Made by a program: the position numbers and the translations under genes | Assembly (NCBI RefSeq): GCF_009208105.1 | Contig: NZ_WFKL01000001.1 | Coordinates: 1,736,001 to 1,800,000, forward strand | Source: Rouxiella sp. S1S-2 | GTDB taxonomy: Bacteria > Pseudomonadota > Gammaproteobacteria > Enterobacterales > Enterobacteriaceae | Direction of reading: 5' to 3' | Length of the DNA: 64,000 bases | Notes under the pieces: model-generated | Databases searched by the model: none | Seen by the model: only the letters and a program-made list of their open reading frames with translations | What the model was told of the DNA's origin: nothing | In this document: positions 8,905 to 17,616 of the stretch, one piece after another | Layout of the letters: each line of letters starts with the position of its first letter | Numbering within the stretch: the stretch's first letter is position 1

Positions 8905-9066
8905 ATGGGTTTCTGGAGAATACTTTTTACCATCCTTATCCCACCGCTGGGTGTTTTAATCGGCAAAGGCTTTGGCTGGGCATTTATTATTAATATCATT
9001 CTGACTATCTGCGGCTATTTCCCAGGTCTGATTCACGGCTTCTGGGTTCAGACCAAAAAATCTTAA
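8905..9066 (+). CDS. PMP3/YqaE-family (UPF0057) small membrane protein
   Basis: The 53-residue protein starts at the ATG at 8905 behind AAAAGGAGAG. It has the family pattern of two membrane helices with the IPPLGVLIGKG motif in the first and NIILTICGYFPGLIHGFWV in the second. PMP3/YqaE proteins sit in the plasma membrane and are linked to membrane potential and salt or cold stress, with no defined biochemical activity. It lies alone with its own ribosome site; an inverted repeat CCCTTAACC/GGTTAAGGG follows at about 9074-9101. Confidence 0.88.
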   Translation: MGFWRILFTILIPPLGVLIGKGFGWAFIINIILTICGYFPGLIHGFWVQTKKS

Positions 9067-9187
9067 GCATTATCCCCTTAACCTGCTGCGGCGGGTTAAG
9101 GGTTTCCTGCCGCTCCTCTGCCTTTCTTAATGTGTGGTTAAGGTCATCACGATACGCTAAGCGAAGTATCGTTTGAGAGAAACCTTA

Positions 9188-9763
9188 ATGCGTACAAAAT
9201 ATAAACCCGTACAAATTGCACTTCACTGGCTGATATTCCTGCTGGTGGCCGCTACCTATAGCACTATTGAACTTCGTGGCTACATTCCTAAAAGCCTTCC
9301 TCAACATCAATGGCTTACTCTGTTGCATTTCAGTTTTGGTGCCAGCGTACTGGCCATGATGGTCCTGCGCGTTTTTGTTAGACTGATGTACGTTACGCCC
9401 GCAATTAACCCCGCGCCAAAAGTATGGCAGCACAGGCTCGGTGAGTTAATGCATCTGACTGTCTATATATTATTTATCAGTATCCCCATACTCGGTGTGC
9501 TCTCTTTATACTTTAAGGGCGACGTGTGGACACTTTTCACGCTTAATATGCCGGTTTCTTTCGAGCATAATCCACTGCTGTCAAAAAAGATTAAATCGCT
9601 TCACGAACTGATGGCAAACTGCGGATATTATTTAATCGGGCTGCACGCCGCGGCCGCGCTTTTCCATCACTACTGCCTACACGATAATACGCTGCTCAGA
9701 ATGATGCCAGGTAACAAAAGCATAAATACACAACGTAAGAAGCCCCCTATATCACAAAAGTAG
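9188..9763 (+). CDS. cybB: cytochrome b561 (CybB family)
   Basis: This 191-residue di-heme membrane cytochrome can pass electrons from quinol. Four hydrophobic helices are visible. Heme-ligand type histidines lie in QIALHWLIFLLV, LLHFSFGAS, SLHELMANCGYYLIGLHAAAALFHHY. The start is the ATG at 9188; an in-frame TTG five codons earlier is less likely. It is a single gene, with no partner dehydrogenase next to it. Several CybB paralogues occur in enterobacteria, so the symbol is at family level. Confidence 0.85.
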   Translation: MRTKYKPVQIALHWLIFLLVAATYSTIELRGYIPKSLPQHQWLTLLHFSFGASVLAMMVLRVFVRLMYVTPAINPAPKVWQHRLGELMHLTVYILFISIPILGVLSLYFKGDVWTLFTLNMPVSFEHNPLLSKKIKSLHELMANCGYYLIGLHAAAALFHHYCLHDNTLLRMMPGNKSINTQRKKPPISQK

Positions 9764-9816
9764 AGAAGAGGGGGCCGGTGATAACATGCACAAGCTGGCT
9801 AATAAATTAAGATGTC

Positions 9817-10641
9817 TCAATAGACCGTTTTTACGAATGCCAACAGATCTTCATTTAACTTATCCTGATGCGTTAATGCAAAACCGTGCGGCGCACCGTC
9901 ATACGTTTTGAGCTGGGCATTGGCAATCATTTTAGCCGCCAGCTTACCGGTGGCTTCGAAAGGTACGATTTGGTCTTGGGTGCCGTGAATGACCAGAGTG
10001 GGAACATCGATTTTAGAAATATCGCCGCGAAAATCCGTTTCTGAAAATGCCGTCACACAATCGATGGTGCCCTTCAGCGAGGCTAGCAGCGCGATGTTCA
10101 GCGTCTGGGTGAGCGCACCTTCCGAGACGGTCATCCCTTTGTTAATGCCATAGAACGGGGTGGCGAAATCACTGATAAACTGCGCGCGGTCTTTACGCAA
10201 TCCGTCTTTTATGCCATCAAACACTGACTTTTCAACGCCTTCTGGGTGATCGTCAGTTTTGATGAAAATAGGCGTAACCGCGCCGAGCAAAACGAGGCTG
10301 CTGATGCGGTCAGTGCCATAGTTGCCAATGTAGCGAGTTACGTCTCCGCCGCCCATTGAGAAACCCACTAGGGTAATGTCATCCAGGTCTAGATGCTCAA
10401 TAAGCCCACGAATATCGGCGGCAAACGTATCGTAATCATACCCTGTCCACGGCTGATCGGAACGTCCGAAACCGCGCCGGTCGAAGGCGATCGCTCTGTA
10501 GCCACGTTCGGCCAGAAAATTCATCTGGCTGTCCCACATATCTGCATCCAAAGGCCAGCCGTGGCTGAAAAGGATGGGTTTACCCGTACCCCAGTCTTTA
10601 TAATAGAGTTGAGTGCCGTCTTGTGTTGTGAATTTGCTCAT
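9817..10641 (-). CDS. alpha/beta hydrolase, non-heme chloroperoxidase/arylesterase type
   Basis: The 274-residue alpha/beta-hydrolase has the nucleophile elbow GFSMGG (Ser about residue 95), the oxyanion-type FSHGWP near residue 25, the acid in VIHGTQDQIVPF and the catalytic His in DGAPHGFALTH. AFDRRGFGRSDQPWTGYDYDTFAADI is the hallmark of the cofactor-free haloperoxidase/esterase branch. The haloperoxidase activity of this group is a perhydrolysis side reaction; the natural substrate is unknown. No signal peptide is present. A Shine-Dalgarno AAGGGAT precedes the start. It is a single-gene unit. Confidence 0.85.
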   Translation of the reverse strand: MSKFTTQDGTQLYYKDWGTGKPILFSHGWPLDADMWDSQMNFLAERGYRAIAFDRRGFGRSDQPWTGYDYDTFAADIRGLIEHLDLDDITLVGFSMGGGDVTRYIGNYGTDRISSLVLLGAVTPIFIKTDDHPEGVEKSVFDGIKDGLRKDRAQFISDFATPFYGINKGMTVSEGALTQTLNIALLASLKGTIDCVTAFSETDFRGDISKIDVPTLVIHGTQDQIVPFEATGKLAAKMIANAQLKTYDGAPHGFALTHQDKLNEDLLAFVKTVY

Positions 10642-10760
10642 GCTGATCCCTTATCTGTCAGTCGTAAAAGTTGCGTTGTGTAGCAACAACACTACCTCGT
10701 TGAAACAAATAATGATAAGGCAAGATTTTTGATAACTTGTTGAATAAATTTATCAGAATC

Positions 10761-10814
10761 AGGCCCCTCTATAAGCTGTTAATGCAGGCGCAATTAACAA
10801 TTATAGACGGGCCT
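10761..10814. repeat. long interrupted inverted repeat
   Basis: Matching arms AGGCCC...GGGCCT, TCTATAA...TTATAGA and TTAAT...ATTAA are nested around a 9-base loop, giving a 54-base interrupted hairpin. It lies in the 210-base gap between the divergently placed starts and ends of the hydrolase and the DUF3750 gene. It lacks a clear U-run, so it may be a transcript-end structure rather than a standard terminator. Confidence 0.6.
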
Positions 10815-10853
10815 CAGAGAGGTGATTAAAAACAGGGCGGGACGAGCGTCGCC

Positions 10854-11609
10854 TCAGCCCTCAAAGCCCACGTGGCCAATAAACGGCAGGCGCAGGCCTG
10901 GCGATTTAAAATCTACGCCAAGATTCAAGCCTAACACGTTGACTTCAACCCCTTCTTGAGCCCCTACGTTTAGGCCCAGAACGCCTAGCAGAGAAACTTG
11001 TACACCTTTACCTGAGGGCGGTAATCCCACGGGACTGGACAGAGGACGATAGTCTTTACCGATGGCGTTGGAGGGCATATCCAGCTCAAGTGCGGGAACT
11101 TCTCTGCCAATGTGAGCAATAAATGTGTTGCTGTTTGGGCCAGGCCACGCGTGATAGGTTTGTGGATAAGGATAACGGGCGACCGCGGCCTGAATTTGCG
11201 GGATCATCGCTTCGGCAGCTGCGCCGCGGTGGTCGACGAGGAGAGTCGGTTTAGCACCGAACCAGTAGCCGTCGGGTATTGCATAGTTACGGCGAACCAC
11301 TCCGCCGCTGCCCCAGCCAATCACATCGAAACGAGTGAACTCATTTTCGCCGGCCTTCTTGAATATTATCCAGGTATGAACGGCAAACAATCCGCGCCAG
11401 CCGTAGGTAGAGGCCGCATAAACTTGAACAATGGCGGTATTGCTAAGCTGAGTCGGATTGGGTGCCAGCAATGCAGAGTCGCGACGTGCCGTTGACCAGT
11501 TTTGCCCCACGGCATCGCCCTTACTTTGCGATGCTTTGGCATAGCTATAGCCAAACGACAAAAGCAAGACGACGATATAAACCAGACTGAACCATTTCAC
11601 GTAATTCAT
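10854..11609 (-). CDS. DUF3750-family protein with N-terminal membrane anchor
   Basis: The protein has about 251 residues from the ATG at 11609, which has AAAGAG upstream; an ATG at 11633 would add eight residues. A hydrophobic segment (FSLVYIVVLLLSFGYSYA) at the N-terminus is a signal anchor. The body has the features of DUF3750: VYAASTYGWRGLFAVHTWIIFK, GWGSGGVVRRNYAIPD, and YHAWPGPNSNTFIAHIGREVP. The His/Asn arrangement of the last motif suggests an enzyme or transport fold in the periplasm, but the family has no known reaction. It is divergent from the PAP2 phosphatase. Confidence 0.8.
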   Translation of the reverse strand: MNYVKWFSLVYIVVLLLSFGYSYAKASQSKGDAVGQNWSTARRDSALLAPNPTQLSNTAIVQVYAASTYGWRGLFAVHTWIIFKKAGENEFTRFDVIGWGSGGVVRRNYAIPDGYWFGAKPTLLVDHRGAAAEAMIPQIQAAVARYPYPQTYHAWPGPNSNTFIAHIGREVPALELDMPSNAIGKDYRPLSSPVGLPPSGKGVQVSLLGVLGLNVGAQEGVEVNVLGLNLGVDFKSPGLRLPFIGHVGFEG

Positions 11610-11818
11610 TGCTTTTCTCTTTGGCATTCCCATGAATCACTAACCTAATGTAAACCCCTGCGGGTGGCAAGCGCGCGGACCGTGGCGGCAACATGCAATG
11701 AGTAACGAAATTACCGCCGTCGTGAGCCTTCCAAAGATGTTTTTGCAATAAAAATGTCATACAGCGGTGCTAGCGTTGAGTTATTACAGGCTAATGATTT
11801 GATTATAAGGGAAAGTTA

Positions 11819-13087
11819 ATGAAAATTCGGTTATCGCTCATTGCGGCCACTTTGCTGCTCGCTCAGCAGGCACAGGCGGTTTCATTGCCACAGGCGGCTT
11901 CGTTGGCGAACGGCACCTCTCCGGCTTCAACCAGTCAGGCGTTTAACGCGCTGGAGGCTCAGTCACTGCAGGCGGAAATCAACGCCTTGAAAGGCAGTGC
12001 CGCATCGCTGACTCGCGGGCAGTTGGAGAAGGCCAGGCAAAATAGTACTCAGGCCGACGGCGCATGGCTGAAAGCCAGCGGTTATGACTTTCAGACCAAG
12101 GCCAATCAGCAGGCTGGAATAGAACTGTTGTCTGGTTTTAGCAAGCTGCCGGACTCAACGCTGAAGGCCAGCCTCGAGACCGTTACGGCGATTAATCGTG
12201 ATGCCACGCAGGGGATGCGTCATCAGGCACTTGCCGACGCCGAAGGCATCAGCTATCTCTATTTTTTGGCCGATGCCATGGGTCCACGCTTGGGTAAAGC
12301 CTTCTTAACGGCGTATGACAAAGGCGAAATCAGCAAAGCTGCGGCGCTTATCAAGGCCAGTGAAGTCAGCACCGGTGCCGCTAAAAAACACTTTAACTAT
12401 GCCCGACCGTTCCTTATAAAGGGTAATACCATTCATTTAGTGCCTGACGATACGGTCGTTAAAGATAATCAGCCCTATACCGCCGACGGCGGCTCTTTTC
12501 CAAGTGGGCACACGAATACTGGCTACACCGACGCCCTGCTGATGGCCCAAATGATACCCGAGCGCTATGACTCTCTGGTGGAGCGTGGTGCGCGTTACGG
12601 CTACTCACGCATTGTGCTCGGGGTGCATTACCCGCTCGATATTATGGGCTCCAGGATGATCACCCAGCGCAACGTTGCGCACTATCTCAACGATCCGCGT
12701 TATGTGGTTTTGTTTAACGAGGCCAAAGATCAACTGCGCGCCGCGTTGGAGAAAGAGTGTGGAACCTCGCTTGCCGAGTGCGCCAAAACCGCAGGCAAGG
12801 ATGACCCTTATCGTTCTGCCGACATGAAGGCGTTTTATCGTTTCACCATGAGTTACAACCTGCCGAAACAGCAGGCGGCATCGCAGCTTACTGTGCCAAA
12901 AGGAGCTGAAGTGTTGCTGCATGCGGCTCTGCCAAAGGTTTCTACGTCCCAGCTTCGCCAGCTGATGGTGAAAACCGCACTACCGGCTGGCTATCCGCTT
13001 TCAGGCACTACGCCTGAGCAGGCCTTCTGGCAGCGTCTTGATTTACCGGCTGCCTACGCGCTGGGTAAGTCAGAACACGCTCGTTAA
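11819..13087 (+). CDS. secreted class A acid phosphatase (PAP2 superfamily)
   Basis: The 422-residue periplasmic phosphatase has the signal peptide MKIRLSLIAATLLLAQQAQA. The full PAP2/class A acid phosphatase signature is present: K189-x6-R196-P197, PSGH at 228-231, and SR-x5-H-x3-D at 263-274, with H231 and H270 as the expected catalytic histidines. It is longer than PhoN or PhoC (about 250 residues), with extra sequence on both sides of the core. The family removes phosphate from a broad range of organic phosphomonoesters. AAGGGAAAG precedes the ATG. Confidence 0.88.
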   Translation: MKIRLSLIAATLLLAQQAQAVSLPQAASLANGTSPASTSQAFNALEAQSLQAEINALKGSAASLTRGQLEKARQNSTQADGAWLKASGYDFQTKANQQAGIELLSGFSKLPDSTLKASLETVTAINRDATQGMRHQALADAEGISYLYFLADAMGPRLGKAFLTAYDKGEISKAAALIKASEVSTGAAKKHFNYARPFLIKGNTIHLVPDDTVVKDNQPYTADGGSFPSGHTNTGYTDALLMAQMIPERYDSLVERGARYGYSRIVLGVHYPLDIMGSRMITQRNVAHYLNDPRYVVLFNEAKDQLRAALEKECGTSLAECAKTAGKDDPYRSADMKAFYRFTMSYNLPKQQAASQLTVPKGAEVLLHAALPKVSTSQLRQLMVKTALPAGYPLSGTTPEQAFWQRLDLPAAYALGKSEHAR

Positions 13088-13097
13088 TTGTAAAAAG

Positions 13098-13135
13098 CTC
13101 AACGGGGAGAAAGGTAAGGCAGTTTCCCCGTTGAG
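13098..13135. terminator. stem-loop between convergent phosphatase and glyoxalase-like genes
   Basis: A 12-bp stem, CTCAACGGGGA(a)/(t)TCCCCGTTGAG, sits in the convergent gap. There is no long U-run, so termination efficiency is uncertain. Confidence 0.55.
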
Positions 13136-13147
13136 GCTTATGCCCTC

Positions 13148-13678
13148 TTAACTTTGGCAGAAACGAACTCGATTGCCGAACGGATCATAAACTTCGAGAA
13201 CCTTTCCCCAGTCCTGTTCAACAATATCTGGACGTCCGTAGCCATACTGTTTGGCCTGTAGCTCATCCCTCAGCAGTTCAATATTTTGCATTGAGACAAA
13301 TATCGTCGAGCCGGGACTGGCGTCGCCGTGGTGTTCAGAAAGATGGATGTGCAGCCCGTCCCTGACCAGTCCTAAATACAGCGGCAGATGCGGCTCGAAG
13401 CGGTGTTCAAACTCCACGTTAAAACCCATGAAATCTAGATAAAACTCACGTGCTTTGGTTTCATCAAACATTCTTAATATCGGAATGGTTTTGTCGAAAG
13501 TAATCGCAGGGGAGGGGGCTTGCCGCTCGAGCATCGCAGAGGCGGTATTCCAGTCTCGAAAACCCATTTGCTGAGCCACTAATTCGAGCGCTGCCGAGTA
13601 AGAGATGTCTTGATTACGCGATGTGAGTGACGTGTGCAGTCGTTTGGCCATTTGTTTGGCCTGATCGATAGAAAACAT
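13148..13678 (-). CDS. glyoxalase-superfamily (VOC) protein with N-terminal helical domain
   Basis: The protein has 176 residues from the ATG at 13678, which follows a perfect AGGAGG. The first 60 residues form a small helical domain (IDQAKQMAKRLHTSLTSRNQDISYSAALELVAQQMGF) seen in a subgroup of bleomycin-resistance-like proteins. The rest is one VOC unit: IPILRMFDETKAREFYLDFMGFNVEFEHRF, LHIHLSEHHGD, and a closing VYDPFGNRVRF. Such proteins either bind small molecules or are metal-dependent lyases or dioxygenases; which applies here cannot be told. The in-frame codons upstream of 13678 are unlikely to be translated. Confidence 0.8.
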   Translation of the reverse strand: MFSIDQAKQMAKRLHTSLTSRNQDISYSAALELVAQQMGFRDWNTASAMLERQAPSPAITFDKTIPILRMFDETKAREFYLDFMGFNVEFEHRFEPHLPLYLGLVRDGLHIHLSEHHGDASPGSTIFVSMQNIELLRDELQAKQYGYGRPDIVEQDWGKVLEVYDPFGNRVRFCQS

Positions 13679-13987
13679 TGTTCCTCCTGTAGCCGAGGCG
13701 TGTTGGTACTCGCATTGCCAAACCTCGGCGTTCAAGAGAGACGAACGATTCGGAGATAAACATGCTTTCACCATCCCCTGTCGGGTGCGAGCGGCGGGCA
13801 GCATGGGCCCGTATTGATAATACACAACGGACATGGAATTCGGAAGCTATCTTATAAGTAACGGCGGCGCTGATTTAGGCCGCGTTTTGTGGGGTAAATC
13901 ATGAATTTGTCGGCGGACAAAGCCAGAAAGGAACAATTGTCTATACTTGAAAGGCGCCGACAATATTTCACATTCAAGGAGAACCTA

Positions 13988-14221
13988 GTGAAAAAAACAG
14001 CTTTAGTAGTATTTATCCTAACCTCACTGTCAGTATTTACCGTAGCCGGATGCTCTTCAAATCAGGCAATCAAAACGACGGATGGAAAAACGATAGTGAC
14101 AAGCGGCAAGCCGCAAATTGATAACGACACCGGACTGGTTTCTTATAAAAATGCGCAAACGGGCAAAACTGAGCAAATAAACCGTAATCAGATTAGTAAC
14201 ATGAGTGAACTGGACAATTAA
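13988..14221 (+). CDS. YgdI/YgdR-family lipoprotein, first of a tandem pair
   Basis: The 77-residue protein starts at GTG 13988 behind AAGGAG. The lipoprotein signal is clear: basic KKTALVVFILTSLSVFTVAG then Cys (lipobox VAGC). The mature part carries the short SH3-like DUF903 domain: IKTTDGKTIVTSGKPQIDNDTG, LVSYKNAQTGKTEQINRNQISNM. Family members are anchored to the outer or inner membrane and have no known function. Only 16 bases separate it from its paralogue. Confidence 0.85.
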   Translation: MKKTALVVFILTSLSVFTVAGCSSNQAIKTTDGKTIVTSGKPQIDNDTGLVSYKNAQTGKTEQINRNQISNMSELDN

Positions 14222-14237
14222 TCCGAAGGAGAGGTCA

Positions 14238-14465
14238 ATGAAAAAACTCATCATCTTACCTATGGCTGCCGTGCTGTGTCTGGCTGCATTGACGGGGTGT
14301 ACACGTACCAGCTATGCAATTCATACTAATGATGCGCGTACGATAATCAGTGATGGTAAACCGAAAGAAACTGACGCGGGCCTGCTGGGCTACACCGATG
14401 CCAACGGGGTTAAGCAGCAGATAAATAAATCAGAGGTCAAGGAAGTCTCCGAAATACCTAACTGA
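14238..14465 (+). CDS. YgdI/YgdR-family lipoprotein, second of a tandem pair
   Basis: The 75-residue lipoprotein has the signal MKKLIILPMAAVLCLAALTG and then Cys (LTGC). The same DUF903 layout as its upstream neighbour follows (IHTNDARTIISDGKPKETDAG, LLGYTDANGVKQQINKSEVKEV). The similarity between the two shows a local gene duplication. AAGGAGAGG precedes the ATG at 14238, and an intrinsic terminator follows, so the pair is one transcription unit. Confidence 0.85.
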   Translation: MKKLIILPMAAVLCLAALTGCTRTSYAIHTNDARTIISDGKPKETDAGLLGYTDANGVKQQINKSEVKEVSEIPN

Positions 14466-14492
14466 TTGTAAAAATGAGCCTCTTTGCTCGTT

Positions 14493-14519
14493 AAAAAAGC
14501 TGCCTGCGGGCAGCTTTTT
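14493..14519. terminator. bidirectional terminator after the lipoprotein pair
   Basis: GCTGCC-tgcg-GGCAGC is flanked by six A on the left and five T on the right. Confidence 0.85.
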
Positions 14520-14546
14520 ACGTTGAAACGTTGGCGTTACGTCAAC

Positions 14547-15233
14547 CTAAATAAGTCGTAGTTTGGTCTCTACGGCTACGCCAATAATCTCGCAATCATC
14601 TTTAATAAGCGCCATTGGCCAGGTTGGATTTAACCCTTTCAAATACTTCTGCCCGGCATCGATAACATATTTTTTGAACGTCGCCTCCGTTGAGTCCTGG
14701 AATTTGGCGATGACCAGGTCTCCACTGACTGCGTCACGCGAGGTATCAAAAAGCGTATAAGTCCCTTCAGGAATACTAATACCCAAAGGGGCAGTCATCG
14801 AGTCATTATTGACCTGAGTCCAAAACCCGTCGCCCATTAAAGGGGCATCGGATTCAAACCACAAGTTTATATTTTTTAATGAATTAACATCCAACGGAAC
14901 GCCCAAGTTCGCAGCCTGAACGTGCGTTAATACCGGATACCTAATACACAATGTGTTGGGTTGGATTTCCGATTCTGTTTTATCAAAGTCAATCCCATAC
15001 ATCAGATGCGTGGGGGAACAGTCTAATGCAAAGCTAAGGGATATAAGATTACTTCCTTTAGGTTCGCTCTCACCATTCTCCCACTGAGAGATGGTGACGT
15101 GGGAAACACGCAGTGAATTGGCAAGCTCCCTCTGGGTAAGTTCTTTGCTTTTCCTTAGCTTGTAAATACGGTCGCCAATATTCCCCTCAAGAATAAAACG
15201 TTTCGCCAGGATATCTCTTTGTTTCTTATCCAT
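14547..15233 (-). CDS. orphan CI-like repressor (XRE HTH plus S24 peptidase)
   Basis: The protein has about 228 residues from the ATG at 15233 (AGGA upstream). The HTH lies near residues 20-70 (IGDRIYKLRKSKELTQRELANSLRVSHVTISQWENGESEPKG). The C-terminal LexA/CI fold has the nucleophile Ser in VNNDSMTAPLG and the general-base Lys in ATFKKYVIDAGQKYLKGLNP. Such repressors cleave themselves when RecA filaments form. The usual Ala-Gly cleavage site is not obvious: AANLG near residue 108 is the closest candidate. No phage genes surround it, so it is either a prophage remnant or a domesticated SOS regulator. Confidence 0.85.
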   Translation of the reverse strand: MDKKQRDILAKRFILEGNIGDRIYKLRKSKELTQRELANSLRVSHVTISQWENGESEPKGSNLISLSFALDCSPTHLMYGIDFDKTESEIQPNTLCIRYPVLTHVQAANLGVPLDVNSLKNINLWFESDAPLMGDGFWTQVNNDSMTAPLGISIPEGTYTLFDTSRDAVSGDLVIAKFQDSTEATFKKYVIDAGQKYLKGLNPTWPMALIKDDCEIIGVAVETKLRLI

Positions 15234-15372
15234 CTTCAAAATCCTAATCAGTTTAACTTATCAGACTACTTTGCCGGGTACTGCCTCTGGCGAGCGCCTA
15301 TCATATGACTGATTTAGGTTATATCAAATACTATTTAAATTTTGAGGGGGATGATGCTGGATATTGCATAAA

Positions 15373-15678
15373 TTAGTCTTCGAAAGATAAAGGTTTAGGT
15401 CGAGGGCGGGCCATTAAAATATGAATGTCAATATCCTCGACATGTTCATCCTCAGCGTGGGCCAAAAGATAGATATAGTTGTCAATTCTTGATAAGTGCC
15501 TGGTTATCAAGAATTTTTCCTTTCTTTGCAATTGGGGGGCCTTTTTTGTAGTATCTTTTAATCTCTTTTCAAGTGTCATCGGCGAGGGATAAAACTCAAC
15601 AAACCGTTCTCCCTGCCATTCGAGAGGCAGTACTGCACCGTTATAACCGTGACCAAAGACAATACAATCACACTTCAT
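15373..15678 (-). CDS. hypothetical protein (101 aa) next to the orphan repressor
   Basis: The cytoplasmic protein of 101 residues begins MKCDCIVFGHGYNGAVLPLEWQ and has a basic centre (RLKDTTKKAPQLQRKEKFL) and an acidic stretch (AEDEHVEDIDIH). AAAAAGG-type sequence precedes the ATG. It lies on the same strand as the CI-like gene but has its own start region. I do not recognise the family. A proline-rich end (ARPRPKPLSFED) may bind a partner. It may belong to the same prophage remnant. Confidence 0.55.
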   Translation of the reverse strand: MKCDCIVFGHGYNGAVLPLEWQGERFVEFYPSPMTLEKRLKDTTKKAPQLQRKEKFLITRHLSRIDNYIYLLAHAEDEHVEDIDIHILMARPRPKPLSFED

Positions 15679-15692
15679 CTTTTTCCTTTTAG

Positions 15693-16134
15693 GCCGCAGG
15701 GTCTAATTTATAATAATTATTAAGAGGGCGAAGGATGTCATAAGCCGCATCGATTTACATGCTAACTAATTGCTTTTAACCTTAGCAACTAAAATGATTA
15801 ATTGACGTAAAGCGTCAGCGTGAGGGAGTGAAAAATGCCGATCTCTGTCACTCACTCTGAGTTGAGTAAATATTAATGTAATTAATAATCTGCAAACGAT
15901 TTTTCAATGACCTAACAATAATTAACGCTTTTTTGAGCGAAATGTTAATATGTGTAAATTTAATTAAAGTTAACAAAATGAATGGCGAACGCTTTTGTTT
16001 GCTGTGCAAAAAATAGCCGGTTTCGGGGATGGACATAAACTGGCTATATTTTAAATATGTGAAGCGTTAAGCTAGGCATTCATTTATGAGTTAAACCCGA
16101 TGTACATCAAGTAATGGGAAGGTGGAGATAACAA
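15693..16134. other. AT-rich intergenic stretch, no gene seen
   Basis: This is about 440 bases of low-GC sequence without a convincing coding frame, RNA gene or terminator. It probably holds the control region of the AriR-like gene at its right end. Confidence 0.5.
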
Positions 16135-16338
16135 TTGGTCGATGAAAAAGCAGCGAACCAGGATGATGTCCATGCTGTAATAGGTTATGCAGTAGCGTTA
16201 TTGCTTGAGGCAGAGCGGCCTGTACATCTGCATGAGATTGCGGCCTTGCTTAAGCATGAGGCAGAAAAGGCTTCTAATGAAGTGTTCAAACATAATTGCC
16301 TAAACGCGCTGCGCCTTATAGCTGAGAAAATGAACTGA
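16135..16338 (+). CDS. small helical protein resembling YmgB/AriR biofilm regulators
   Basis: The 67-residue protein starts at TTG 16135 behind GGTGGAG. It is all-helical: a first helix (HAVIGYAVALLLEAERPVH), then LHEIAALLKHEAEKASNEVFKH and a last helix NALRLIAEKMN. The spacing of hydrophobic residues matches the YmgB/AriR family of small dimeric connector proteins that feed acid and biofilm signals into the Rcs system in E. coli. The match is by pattern only. It stands alone with a long AT-rich upstream region, as such connectors usually do. Confidence 0.55.
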   Translation: MVDEKAANQDDVHAVIGYAVALLLEAERPVHLHEIAALLKHEAEKASNEVFKHNCLNALRLIAEKMN

Positions 16339-16528
16339 TCCCCATTAATTGCCCGTTTGGTATATTATAACGCCGGGGTATAGCTCGCAAAGCCATAATT
16401 TAAGTAAACTTAAATTATGCTATTTCTAAATATCTCAGGACTGTCTTGTTAGCTTCAGTTAATGGTTTTTCACATTCTTCACCGATCACCCTTTTCAGAT
16501 GTTGCGAATTTTAACCTCGTAATAAACA

Positions 16529-17443
16529 TTAAAGATCGGGAAGTGATTGCAGACCATGTTGCTGGCGAATAATGTTTACAAGCTCTCTGAGGGCGGGATG
16601 ACCGTGTCGGCGGCTGCTGTAATACATATGAAACGGTGCACCGTAGGCGGCGAAGTCACCGAGTACCTTTACCAATACTCCCTGAGTTAACTCCTCTTCT
16701 ATTCTTGATTCCAAAAAATAGCCCAATCCCAAACCCGCCCTGGCGGCAGAAATCGTTGTTGCTGTATCTTTTATTGAGATCAGTCCGGGTACGTTCATGG
16801 TGACAGTGTTTTCTGCCTTGCCAAGCTCCCACCTGAAACTTGCATTATTTCCTAGCAACAGTTGCAGACAGTTGTGCTGCGCGAGGTCTGAAAGGGTATA
16901 AGGTGTACCGTGGCGCTCGAGATAATCGGGTGAAGCGGCAATTATCCACTGCTGGTCGCCGGTAAGCGGCACGGCAATCATGTCTTCCGGCACCAGGTGG
17001 CCGTAGCGCACGCCAGCATCAAAACCCTCGGCGGTAATATCCACCGGCCTGTCCTCAATCACAATGGTCAGTTTGACGTCCGCGCAACGTTCTGAAAATG
17101 CCTGCAATGCTGGGGTGATAAGCAGATGCGCAGCATCGGCAAACACGTTGATCCGCAGCTCGCCAAATCGCCCTCGGCCCGGTGCATTAATCGTCTCAAG
17201 TGCCGATGAAATGGCATCAAATCCTCCGGCGAGCCTTTCGGCCAAGTCCATCCCTAGCGCGGTAGAGGACACGGCGCGGCTGGTTCTGTTGAGTAATCTT
17301 GCATCTAAACGTGTTTCCAGGCGACGTACCGCATGGCTTACGGCTGAAGATGAAAGCCCCAGTTCGATGGCGGCGAGCTTAAAGCTTCTACAGCGCAGCA
17401 CCGTCAAGAAAACCTGTAGGTCAGCGAAGTCAATCCGTTGCAT
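16529..17443 (-). CDS. LysR-family transcriptional regulator
   Basis: The protein has 304 residues from the ATG at 17443. The winged HTH is at the N-terminus (FADLQVFLTVLRCRSFKLAAIELGLSSSAVSHAVRRLE) and a two-lobed substrate-binding domain follows (RINVFADAAHLLITPALQAF to the C-terminus). RYGHLVPEDMIAVPL and SPDYLERHGTP are typical of the subgroup close to DsdC/GcvA/YafC-like regulators. It is divergent from the aldo-keto reductase at 17617 with a 170-base gap, the usual LysR layout, so that gene is its likely target. Confidence 0.88.
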   Translation of the reverse strand: MQRIDFADLQVFLTVLRCRSFKLAAIELGLSSSAVSHAVRRLETRLDARLLNRTSRAVSSTALGMDLAERLAGGFDAISSALETINAPGRGRFGELRINVFADAAHLLITPALQAFSERCADVKLTIVIEDRPVDITAEGFDAGVRYGHLVPEDMIAVPLTGDQQWIIAASPDYLERHGTPYTLSDLAQHNCLQLLLGNNASFRWELGKAENTVTMNVPGLISIKDTATTISAARAGLGLGYFLESRIEEELTQGVLVKVLGDFAAYGAPFHMYYSSRRHGHPALRELVNIIRQQHGLQSLPDL

Positions 17444-17616
17444 ATTCAAGATGAATCATAATCACTGTTTGGATGAATGTAGCTCATCTTTTATCACGAG
17501 TGTTCCCCGCGCGTAAACGATAAGCTCGCTGAACTCTTTTCCGCTATTGCGAAACGCGTTGAGTTTACGAGTATTTCAGTGCCGGTTATGTCAGTTGAAT
17601 CTTAAGGAATGAATGC

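Noticed and set aside
15848..16036. Minus-strand frame of 62 codons in the AT-rich gap
   Set aside because: Lys/Ile-rich composition expected by chance in low-GC sequence; no ribosome site.
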